Notes under the pieces: generated by a model
What the model was told of the DNA's origin: nothing
The model's database searches: none
What the model saw: only the letters and a program-made list of their open reading frames with translations
NCBI RefSeq assembly: GCF_000003815.2
Contig: NC_049982.1
Coordinates: 19,338,496-19,402,495 of the forward strand
Length of the DNA stretch: 64,000 bases
Direction: 5' to 3'
Source of the DNA: Branchiostoma floridae
Lineage: Eukaryota > Chordata > Leptocardii > Amphioxiformes > Branchiostomatidae
Shown: one piece after another, positions 10,583 through 28,500 of the stretch
Position numbering within the stretch: position 1 is the stretch's first letter
Layout of the letters: each line of letters opens with the position of its first letter
Translations under genes and position numbers: made by a program

Positions 10583-11603
10583 GATTATGGTGAACCACCC
10601 CAATTGCAATGGCTCAATTCTTTTAGATACAGAGGAACAGCATGTTGAATGCTCTGTATATCATTACATCGCTTCACAGATTGAAGAGGAGTTTTTGACT
10701 ACTTTTGAGGAAGGTTTACTTGATTTAGAGGCTTTGGTGCATACGTTTATGGTATGTCAGGATGAGCTGCACTTGAGTTTCCATTGCAGATTTTTCATGC
10801 CCCAATTGTTTTCCTTGGTTTAATTTTAAAACCACAACTTCTCAAAGTTAACTATGTTGTGGTGGAAAAAAGCAGAATCTTTCATGCACCATTAATTTGT
10901 CAAACACATTTGTGAAATACCTTTCTGCTAAAGGCTAGTAAAGCTTAACCTAATTGGTTGATTGAGAAAGTACAAAATGTTCTGACTGTGTACTTGTTGA
11001 CATAGGGACTGCATGTGGCGAAAGATATGCACAGTAGGAATAGACAATCTCTCAGATCGGTTGCACTAAAATGCTCTGTTTTACTTGTTGCACAAGCTTG
11101 CTCAGTGTTGGGGTCTAGAAATATGCATGTGTGCTCTTACAATAGTTAGATGTATGCAGTTCAAGAATTTGTCAACCTTTAAGTTAACTATGCATATAAC
11201 ATGGAGTATACATGTATGTACATAGGACATTGGCCCTTAATACTGCCATGAAACTGGAACATTAAACAGGTGCTTTTGCCACAAACTATGCCACTGATGT
11301 ATGCTGTAGTTGTGGCACTTAATAAAAACTAAAATTACACCCATGGTCTCTATTTATCCAATTTTACTCACTCAACCATTTCAACCACTTGGAGATTTAT
11401 TCATCTTTCAATACACATTTTATTTTGACATTGAGGCTATGTCTTATGTCTGTGGCATTTCAGTGAGTTTTATGTAGTCAGATTTGATTGCAGTTGCAGG
11501 AATCATAATTTTATATAACATGTAATAATTTGTAAATAGCAAAGTTCTTCTCTTTGTTCCATGTGTTCATATTAATGAGCAATGTTTCTCATTTGTTCCA
11601 CAG
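10583..11603. other. Probable MOGS intron; one unexplained coding-like patch
   Basis: Just right of the 5S element, 10581-10751 reads as an acidic open frame ending in a good donor (ATG then GTATGT) with an AG in front. It does not resemble the missing part of MOGS and I cannot identify it, so I do not call an exon. The rest is AT-rich with no gene seen, leading into the polypyrimidine tract and CAG acceptor at 11601-11603. Confidence 0.4.
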
Positions 11604-13526
11604 AAGTCCAAGAGCATCAGTATCCCTACGGTGTCTTTCCTGTTCTATGCAGCGACGGACGGACAGGGCACGATACAACCCGTCCTCGAAAACAACCGCC
11701 TGGTCGCCATCACAGGACAGACCGAGGAGCTGGGAAAGTTCCGCATGTCCTTCCCAAAGGTGTCGAGAAAGAACATTACGTACCACCATCTGGTCTCGTA
11801 CTCCCCGCGTCTGGATCTCCTGAAGAGTTCCGTGGAACACGGGATGCGCAGATTACTGTTCAACAAGACGCGCATCCAGTACGGGCTGGCCGGGGACCTT
11901 ATCAAGAGGAGTAACATGCCCGACCTCAAAGCCAACGTGCTTGTTCATCAGGTCACTCTGGAGGTCCCGTGTGTTCTGGAAGTCGTGTTTGAGTCGGAAA
12001 GCTTCACGTCGAGGAACACCAGACTTGTGGGTATGGAACTAACCAGGGAACTGGAGAAGTACAAGGTGGCATTTGATGAGAAGTTTGAAAACACCTTCGG
12101 CTTGAACAGGAGAGGATACACGGAGAAGAACCTGCGGTTTGCCAAGGCAGCTGTCAGTAACATGGTAGGGGGGATAGGTTACTTCCGAGGAAAGTCCCTG
12201 GTGCAGTCTCCGTATAATGAAGAACCTGTGGAGTATTGGGAGGCACCCCTCTACACAGCTGTCCCATCCAGGTCCTTCTTCCCTCGGGGATTCCTCTGGG
12301 ACGAGGGGTTCCACCAACTTCTCATCAGCAAATGGGACACGGCAATAAGCAAGGAGATCCTCAGTCATTGGCTAGACTTGATGAACATGGAGGGCTGGAT
12401 CCCGAGGGAACAGATTCTCGGCAGTGAGGCAAGAAGTAAAGTGCCGGCCGAGTTTGTTGTGCAGAAGAACCAGAATGCCAATCCTCCCACTCTCTTCCTC
12501 CCCATCCAGTCACTGATGAAGGACTTGGCCAGCAACAGGAGTGAGGAGGACATCCTCCTCCTGAAGCGGATGTTCCCCCGTCTGAAGACATGGTACAACT
12601 GGTTCAACACATCACAGCTTGGGAACGAACCATCATCCTACAGATGGAGGGGGAGGGATCCAGGTGCCAACAAAAACCAACAGCTCAACCCTCTCACCCT
12701 GACGTCAGGCTTGGATGACTACCCTCGTGCCTCCCACCCGTCAGACAGCGAGCGCCACATCGATCTTCGCTGCTGGATGGCGCTTGCATCTGGTGTGATG
12801 GCAGACATTGCAAAAGTGATCGGCGAGCCAGGAGAGGAGTACGAGGCAACACACAAGCTCCTGACAGACAATGCTCTGCTAGAAAAACTGCACTGGTCTC
12901 CAGAGAAACAACTGTTTTCTGACTATGGAAAGCACACCAAAGGGGTTGTGCTAGAACGTGAAAAAGTACCCCTCCCACCCCCACCCAAACCTGGGATGAG
13001 ACGACAACCTGTCCCAAAAGGCAAGATGTACAGAGTCCTCAAGGGGGAGCAACCAACGGACAAGTTTGTCAACTCATTCGGCTATGTCAGTTTGTTCCCT
13101 TTCCTCCTACAAATTGTGGACCCCAAATCTCCAAAACTGGGCAAGATTCTTACGGACCTGAAAAACCCCCAACTCTTGTGGACAAAGTACGGCCTGAGAT
13201 CCCTAGCCAAGACAGACCCCTTGTACATGAAATACAACACAGAACATGACCCTCCGTACTGGAGGGGACAGATATGGATCAACATGAACTTCCTCGCAGT
13301 GCGGGCGTTACATCATTACTCCAACATAAAGGGACCGTACCAGTCCCAAGCTGCAGACACATACAAAGAACTGAGGCGTAACCTCATCCATAACCTGTAT
13401 GTGGAGTATGAGAGGTCAGGTTTCATCTGGGAAAACTACAGCGATGTTAACGGTCATGGCAAGGGGTGCCATCCATTCACAGGGTGGTCATCACTGATTG
13501 TGTTGATAATGGCTGAGAAGTATTAA
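11604..13526 (+). CDS. MOGS: Mannosyl-oligosaccharide glucosidase (ER glucosidase I, GH63), last exon
   Basis: The enzyme removes the outermost alpha-1,2-linked glucose from the N-glycan precursor just after transfer to protein, inside the ER. The exon begins after a clear acceptor (TTGTTCCACAG, 11603) in phase 0 with KSKSISIPTVSFLFYAATDG and encodes 640 residues to the TAA at 13524-13526. It covers the end of the N-terminal beta-sandwich and the whole alpha/alpha barrel catalytic domain. Signature stretches are SRSFFPRGFLWDEGFHQL, GWIPREQILG, SYRWRGRDP, GLDDYPRASHPS, FGYVSLFP, EHDPPYWRGQIW and the C-terminal HPFTGWSSL. The N-terminal membrane anchor and first part of the protein must come from upstream exons, which I could not find in this window. 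Having most of the protein in a large last exon also matches the vertebrate gene. There are no frameshifts. Confidence 0.95.
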   Translation, partial: KSKSISIPTVSFLFYAATDGQGTIQPVLENNRLVAITGQTEELGKFRMSFPKVSRKNITYHHLVSYSPRLDLLKSSVEHGMRRLLFNKTRIQYGLAGDLIKRSNMPDLKANVLVHQVTLEVPCVLEVVFESESFTSRNTRLVGMELTRELEKYKVAFDEKFENTFGLNRRGYTEKNLRFAKAAVSNMVGGIGYFRGKSLVQSPYNEEPVEYWEAPLYTAVPSRSFFPRGFLWDEGFHQLLISKWDTAISKEILSHWLDLMNMEGWIPREQILGSEARSKVPAEFVVQKNQNANPPTLFLPIQSLMKDLASNRSEEDILLLKRMFPRLKTWYNWFNTSQLGNEPSSYRWRGRDPGANKNQQLNPLTLTSGLDDYPRASHPSDSERHIDLRCWMALASGVMADIAKVIGEPGEEYEATHKLLTDNALLEKLHWSPEKQLFSDYGKHTKGVVLEREKVPLPPPPKPGMRRQPVPKGKMYRVLKGEQPTDKFVNSFGYVSLFPFLLQIVDPKSPKLGKILTDLKNPQLLWTKYGLRSLAKTDPLYMKYNTEHDPPYWRGQIWINMNFLAVRALHHYSNIKGPYQSQAADTYKELRRNLIHNLYVEYERSGFIWENYSDVNGHGKGCHPFTGWSSLIVLIMAEKY

Positions 13527-13702
13527 GGACTATGTGGTTTGCTACAGGGTTAGATGTTAGCTGTCAGTCTTTTGAGATCAGGTAGACACAGATACATGTG
13601 TAACTTTTAGACCAGGAAATCTTGTGACTGGTTGTACAAGTCTTGTTGGCATCACCGCAAGACGCTTAATGTACAATGAGAGCTTCTTGCATCATGATAT
13701 AC

Positions 13703-13708
13703 AATAAA
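13703..13708 (+). terminator. Probable MOGS polyadenylation signal
   Basis: AATAAA lies 177 bases after the MOGS stop codon, in ACAATAAAAACG. Further AATAAA signals near 15000 and 15088 could end longer 3' UTR forms. Confidence 0.5.
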
Positions 13709-16700
13709 AACGACACATTTATCTGTATTGAATTGATTGGGCCTAACCTTAAAATTGGGAACAGATATCTTCTTTCTCTTGATCTCTGTTACTTAAGTTC
13801 TGTTGTAGAACATTAGTCTGATGTCACAGTATGTACAAATGTATTCTGTTGAGTGCACATGTATATACCAAGTGGATTTATGCAATGTGCTACCACTAGT
13901 ACCAGTAACAGGATAGAATTTGCAATCAATTTTACTTCAACATCAGTGTCAGACACTACATTGGTTTAATTTGACTTAGATACCAATGAAGAGGGAAACA
14001 TTATCAAATGATCAAATAACAACATTCCTGAGTTGTGTGATTTGCAATTGGCTGTTTTTATTATTGCCATTCCTTAGTTTGGAGTCTTGTTTGTCATTGG
14101 CCATATTGGATGTATGTATTTTAACATGGAGGTATGCATGATGGCCTAATTTGGTGGATAACTTTATTCTTGGTGGTTATGTGTGGACAAAGTCCTAGTC
14201 ATCTTGCAGAATATTTCTGCTTTCTGCACATAAGTATTTATTAGTAGAATGTAGTTTATGGCAAGGTGTATCCTGGTGGTATATATAGGAATTCATTTGT
14301 GGGTTGGATCCCTGATTTTATATTGTTTGTCAAACAATGATTGATTTATATGATGATCATGAGCATTTCTTTTAGTGATCTCTTTTAGATCAGATATCTT
14401 GCTTCAGACTGAAGAATCTATGAATGATGAAAAACTAACACTCAGCTTTTGAAGGGCTAAGCTTCACATGCAGCTTTATTTTACTTTGCAGATCTGAGTT
14501 TACCCTTCTTTCTCCAACCCAACTTTATTATATTTTAACTACACATAGGACTGTATAACAAGGGAAGGTTGGAAGTGATCGCCACCTCTGCTAGTATGCA
14601 CTGCTATAATGTAATATGCAGTTGTTAATAGTGTATTGCATCATACAGTTTGAAGCACCTCACACTAGCAATATTGCAGAAGCATTGAAGCAAGTAGGCC
14701 CCAAAAGAAGTTTGGCCAATTTCTATTGATACATTGTGAATGTGTGCCTCAAAATATTGGACAGTTTTTTATGTGATCATCATAATAATCTGATTATCGC
14801 ACCTGTACTATTTCCGTATGAGCCTACACAGCGTTATTTATGTCTTTGTGCCAATCATTGTTTAAGATGATGACCTAATTAATGTCTTTACACCTAAGGT
14901 GTGTTTGATTTTTGCTGCTTTGTACAGATATCCTTGACGTTGTATGCACTTTCAATACAAGAGCTAGTGCTGCTACAGCATATATGGAAACAAGATGTAG
15001 AAATAAAGCTGTTATTGGAACACTAGCATGTTGTCAGTCTGTTGTTTGTACTTGTAGGAAATATAATTTTGTACAGGTTATATAGAACAATAAAGCTTGC
15101 TTTCATATTTTCTACAACCCCTACACATGACCTGGCCAATGACCAGTACATAATACCCAAATGTTTAGATAGCAAATCAAAAGAGTTGTAAATAGTACAT
15201 GAGTGTGCAAGAAACCTAGTCCATGACTACTACTTGTTTCCACTTTCTACTGAATAAGTTGAGAAGCAAATGCAGAAAAGACCCATTGAATTTGAAATAC
15301 CAAGAATGAAACAAAACATACAATTATGGCTGCTGATTTATTCTCTGCATTGCAAATCACCTATGCCTTTGACAATTTTTGAGCATAACAAGTACAGGTT
15401 TGCTTCCCAAGGATATAAAATGTGCCAGGTCTGCGAACATTATGTTGCCATATACCTCATGTATGTTATATATGTCAGATCCCACATTTTCCCAAGACAA
15501 CAAACCTGTGCTTTATCTACAATACACTTGTTGGCAAGCACACTCATACATGATTAAAAATGATAATAAATAATTGACAAAGAGGGTCTAGTTCGAGCAA
15601 TTGTTGACTACCTGGAATGCATCTTCCCGTTATGTTTGTAAAAGCTACATGAAGATTAATGAGGAGACATATTCAAAATACATTTCATTTCAGTAGATTG
15701 ACGAATAGCTTTTAAACCAAGTGCTAGTAGTAATTAATGGAGTCGCATAAACTTCATGAGGTTTCATATTTGGGAAACAGCGCAGCTGAAAGGACCAAAA
15801 AACACAAAGTTGAATTGATAAAACAAGGTTACATAGTTTTCTTAAATTACCCCTGAAAATGTGTTGGATTGTGAAGTCCTGTAAAAGTAGCTATCAGTAG
15901 GATTTCCACATGGTACAATGCAGGTGCAAAAATCAGTTTGTAAGCTACTTCAAGTCGACTACTTTGTTCTAGGATTTGTCCTCTGATCCAAATCTTAGGA
16001 AAAAAGTCAAAGGAGTTCACAGGAACCTTCAAGTTTGTTAACAAACAAACCCAGTTAAAACATTAATCACATGTTTTCCCAAATGTTCATGTTTACAAAG
16101 ATATAGATATTCTTGAACCACCTACATCATGTACAAATTTCTAATCACAGGGCTCAGTGCTTTTCCTGATTTGTAAATTAATTTGGAAAATGATACTAAG
16201 TCCTTAAATATATAAACTAATAACCCCCACAGCAGCGATTTTCTATCTTGAGGAGCAGTAAAAAAAATGACCAGCAACAATGTATCATCTAGTGTGCATG
16301 TTCTCAACATGACTTTGCACAGTTCAAAACACCTACGTAGGATTCATTGGTTTATCAAAGACAAAGGCAACCCAACATTTGCAGCCACGGATTCTACCAA
16401 AACATATATATGTCTCAAACCTGATTCTACAGAACGCTTCTCTGTAATTGTTTTATTTTCATGTCAGTCTAAACCAAAATCAACTCACTTTTCTCACCAC
16501 AATATGGTACATGTTAGTTTGTGCTAGATATATTGTACCAGTTATGAATGTGTACCTCAAGAATTATACAGGAGTAGTACATGAATAGCAATCTTCCACT
16601 GCCTAACACTACACCAATGGCTGGACCCATTCCATAACTTTCATTTACCTATGCTACATCAAATTAATAACACTTGTGCAGATCAGTAGGCACCAACAGG

Positions 16701-17180
16701 GCCAGGTTTAAGAAGATCATTCAGTAAATGATTTGATACATGGGGACACGGATAATTTCCTTCTAAAATATCATCAAATTTGAGAAACTTTGTTGTAAAC
16801 ATCTCCCATACCTTCACTAGTTTCAAACCAAACACATTCAGATACAATGTTGTTACCTCTACACTGGAACCAGCTAATACTTCCTTACCAATCACATCCT
16901 GATATTGGTATCATCCATATCCATATACATCCAGGAAACCCATGCATATACATATTTCCAACGTGACTTTAATTTTGTTGACAACAGTAGGTCAGTTGCA
17001 CATCATTTTTGCAAAGCAATAAGTCTAAAGAAGGCTTAGAAAGGGAGCCTCACATATTTCTGAATTTGAAGAATTGTTGAACCCCTTGATTTCCATGGCA
17101 CTGCACACAGTACTGAGCTTTGGGTGTGGATTGACCTGCACAACTGTCTTGATGCTACAGCTAGTTGCCTCTCCCTGACA
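13709..17180. other. Convergent intergenic region, MOGS to ACTR1
   Basis: AT-rich sequence between two genes whose 3' ends face each other. It should contain the ACTR1 3' UTR at its right end. Open frames here are short, on both strands, and without domain or splice support. I see no gene and no clear mobile element. Confidence 0.5.
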
Positions 17181-24487
<7,307 letters not shown>

Positions 24488-25513
24488 GGTGAGTAATTTG
24501 TAGGCACAACTCTGCCCGCCTTCTGCAGGCTTCTCCGGTAGTGATGGGAGGGTCTGGCCCCGCGAACGGTATGGTGGGATAGCTGGGTGACGTCATTCTT
24601 TAGCGCAGCAAAGAAAATCTTTTACTCTGAAATTTGAAAAAGAATTAACAAAACCACATATACATGATATCAATAACTTAAAATACATACAACGCATTAT
24701 TTTGTCATTATAGTTACGATGTACTGTTTTTCCTTTCTTATACAGTCGAAAAGGCTTCAGAAACTTCGTTGCATTTCTGTGCCGTTAGGTCAAAGTTGTT
24801 TTCTGGACTAGTTCATTTGTCATACATAGGGGTGAACGATTGCTACCCGTGTGTTTGATTTGTCATATATTTGCTGGGTACATGCCATCACAGATAACAT
24901 CTCAGTGCATGATATAGTTGAGTCATGATTTATAGCTGTAACTGCATAAGCAACTGGAAAACTTTTCCATTAGTTTTTTCACCGTTCAACTCCTGCAAAA
25001 ATTGTCAGAAATGCAGTCATTCCTGCAGCAGTTTGTCGTCTGCTTTGAGATGATAACCCGCCTCAAAAACTCTGACTACAAATCGCGAAGAAAGAGGACA
25101 ACATAGAAATTTCCTACATGAGGAAAACTTGTCCACAGTGTGAAAAGTTAAACATAGATGAACGTTTACAGAACGATATGGCGTATAAAGTTGTGCCCTA
25201 GACACAAGGTGGGTGGTCTCTGACTGCTTGGAAGGAAGGAAAAGCAAGTTTAATTGATTTACTGCCTGTACTCCAGCGTAGATCGGGATTTATTTCCATA
25301 AAAAGTTGGCCATTTTACATCAACAAGTTGGTCTGGGATCGGTCGACGCCTTTATTCTCTAATGAAAATTCATGAGACAATTTGTTAAGTGGCATGAAAT
25401 AGGAAGACGTTTGTTATTTAAATCATAATCAAGCTAATTATCGGGGGTGCAGACGACTGTTGGAACAGCGTGAGCAGGCTGGTGTTTTGGACGGATGCAG
25501 TGAGCTCACCAAG
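24488..25513. promoter_or_regulatory. Head-to-head ACTR1/SUFU promoter region
   Basis: The 1026 bases between the two start codons must hold the 5' ends and promoters of both divergently transcribed genes, unless distant upstream 5' UTR exons exist. Human ACTR1A and SUFU on chromosome 10q24 are also adjacent and divergent with about 1 kb between them. A palindromic CRE lies near the ACTR1 side. I see no clear TATA box for either gene. The open frames in this stretch have no recognisable product. Confidence 0.75.
24588..24595. promoter_or_regulatory. Palindromic CRE-type site
   Basis: TGACGTCA, the full CREB/ATF consensus, lies 100 bases upstream of the ACTR1 start codon. Full CRE palindromes within about 200 bases of a start site are typical of CpG-type housekeeping promoters. 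Binding is inferred. Confidence 0.5.
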
Positions 25514-28500
25514 ATGGAGTCGGGTCCTCCACATCTCTCCCCTGTCCCCGGGACAGAGGCCGTCCCGCACCACCATCCCCACCCTGGGGTACCCGGAATG
25601 CCCATGCCGCCACAGATGATGCCCATGACGACCCCAGTCGGGCTCCAAGCTATCTACCAAGCCTGTCGGCGACTGTATGCCGACCAACCCAACCCGCTCC
25701 AAGTCACGGCTGTCGTCAAATACTGGTGAGGCATGCTTTGTTATGGTCATAATCAGGAGCAAATTTTCCCCTTACAGATACAATTTTCACGAAATCCCGA
25801 TTCTTCATGATACAGTTAACTGACCGAAGGCCTCGGCAAGGAAGTGTGAAGCCAGGTTCTAGACGGTGTTTTGTGGGAAACCAAACCAAGCCGTTGTGGA
25901 GTTGAGGGTGGCATGCACCAGTGCGGCGCGCAGTTTTACATCATGCCGTATCAACTTGCAGCCCGCTGCCGGCCTGAAGCCACTTCCTTAGATCTAACTT
26001 AGACCGTTCCAAACGGATAGCTCAAGTTCAAAGTCTTCATTCTACAGCCAGAAGAAGATAGATGGCTCCGAGGTTTGAAACTGTAAGACGATATACCATC
26101 GTTTTATAAGCTTCCTCTTAAGTTTGAGACGATAGTGTGCAAATTAATATCATAACTTTGGGGCTGCTAGCAAAAATTAAACCCTCTAGAGCCTAGTAAA
26201 ATCGTGTATAATAATGATAATAATAATAATAAACTTATGAACTTAAGATATTTTTTACCAGCCCGTAACTTTGATGGATTCTCTGTAAACCAAGTAATGT
26301 AAACATAAACTAAGACAAAATTAATAGATAAATATTGTTTATTAAATTAATTATATATTATTGTATATCATTGAACGTTAGAATAAAACTTACCATTTTG
26401 CTGCCAGCAAGTCTGGTCTGAATTTAGATGGAGTATGGTTCTCATGAGGAAACGTTAGTCAATTTCAAATTCAATCAGACCTCTTGACTTCCAAACCTGT
26501 ATCTGATTTGGTATAATGAAATGTCCTTATGTGAATCACTTTTACTTATCATTTACTTTCACTTATTTTATACTACACTCCTCAGCTATCTTGTGTTAGA
26601 AAAAAATGCCATAGAAGGAGATAACAATTATTTTGAGAATTAACTTAAGGTCTATGATAAGCTGTGATAAAAGAGCATTGTACAATGATTTTTTTTTTTT
26701 CTTCTCTTAAGTAGAATTAGTGTTATTTTGATAAATCCAAGGCTGGTAAACTAAAATTGAGTGGATTTTAACTGCAAACCATTTAGGTATACCTAATCCC
26801 TTACAAGTTCCATTTCTGTAAATACAGCTTTATGATGTTTATGATCCTCTCTGTGGGGGATGTGCAGTGTGAGAGCTTTTGTTTTTCCATATAATAGCAG
26901 GTTTTACAGGGCAGGGGGTCCATGAAGACTTCATAGCTTATTCAGGATCAACTGTATTCACCATATTATCTATTGTTGTTGTTTGAAGTTGTGTTTATTG
27001 GGGCCTATTCACACCTCAGACTAGTAATTAAGAAATGTAATTAAGATCAAGGGGTCTTTAAATTGTACCATCAGGTGTTGTAATATGTTGATGTTGTGTC
27101 AATGTGAATGATGCAAAAGAGGTGTGAATAGGTACTCTGTGTATACAGTATAAAGTAAAGGTTGTTTTGTCACATATATACCTTTGTGCTGCACATCAAC
27201 TTTGAGAACAGAGATGAATCATGAATGACTCATCTGTTCATCATTCTCAGCTATGGTTTTGTAAAATTTGTAATCCTCCATCTGTAGTGGAGAAGGGGTT
27301 CATTCCAAAGTTGTAAACATACTACATAGCAGTAAAATGATTATATGTAATCTGTGTAACACAATTTCTGCTGTTGGGGCTGTAACTGTCCACTCCCTGA
27401 AGAGGCCAGCTGGATGTTGGGTGGTGGACTGCAAGAACTTCAAGTAATTCAAACAAGATTTATTCAGGCTAGATTATACGTTACGTATCAAGAATTCAAC
27501 CACAGCCCCATACAAATGTAATCTGTATGGGTAACTCTGTATCTATGTGGTCTGTACATTATTCATATGTATATAATGTATAGTCTATTGAGTGACTTGG
27601 TGCACAATGGAGGAAGGCCATAACCTTTGCTGGAGGTGGTGTTTTTGGCCCCTCTGGAAACACTCATTAAAATGTAAACCAGATAGTGACTCTATAATGT
27701 GATTGAACAGTTAGTGGTTAAGCTCGGTTGGGGGCAGTCCTATCAATAGTATGTAGAGGTCATGTCCATGTCAGTGAGTCAGTGGCCAGGTCCTGGGAAA
27801 GTTGCCTGCTCTCCATTTTGGATATACCCTGCAGTTATGAACAGACTGATGTCTGTGTGGGAACAGAATTCTTTCTTCAGTCTGACAGATTCTTGTTGGA
27901 ATGCTCCCAAGTAAAGTTACAAATGTCAAAACTCAGTCCAAGAAGACAGCTAGAATCTGGTCTGTGTGGTAACTATAACAAAAATTCTTCTGAAAGCTTA
28001 TGTGTCAAAAATAGGAAAACTGAGTCAAGGGACCTGCCAACCTGTGGTCGATAATTAGTCACATTGGCCTGGTGGTCCGTATGTAAAAGTGGGTACTTGT
28101 AAAGGTCTAACTGACTAACAGATGTCTGTCTGTCCTATTCTGGTACATGCCGTCAGCCAGTACAATGGGATTAAAAATTAGTGTTACTTAACAGTTAACT
28201 ATCTGTGCAGTTTCATTTTATTAAAATAAAACGATAAACTCTGTTTTCTGCTTGCCAGGTTGGGTGGGCCGGATCCACTGGACTACATCAGCATGTATTC
28301 TAACCCAGGAGACCCAAACAGAGGCATCCCTGCACACTGGCATTATGTCAGCTTTGGCCTCTCGGATCTGTACGGGGATGGCAGAGTGCATGAGTAAGTA
28401 CCATATGTTTGTCTTCATGTTCATGTCTAGGTCCAGACCCGGACCTAATTGTCTGAAAAGTTGTGAATGGGTGATACAATATGAATACAACTTAAAATAA

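Noticed and set aside
11589-13285. Several minus-strand and out-of-frame open frames across the MOGS exon
   Set aside because: They overlap a 640-codon exon with clear GH63 homology in another frame and have no homology themselves.
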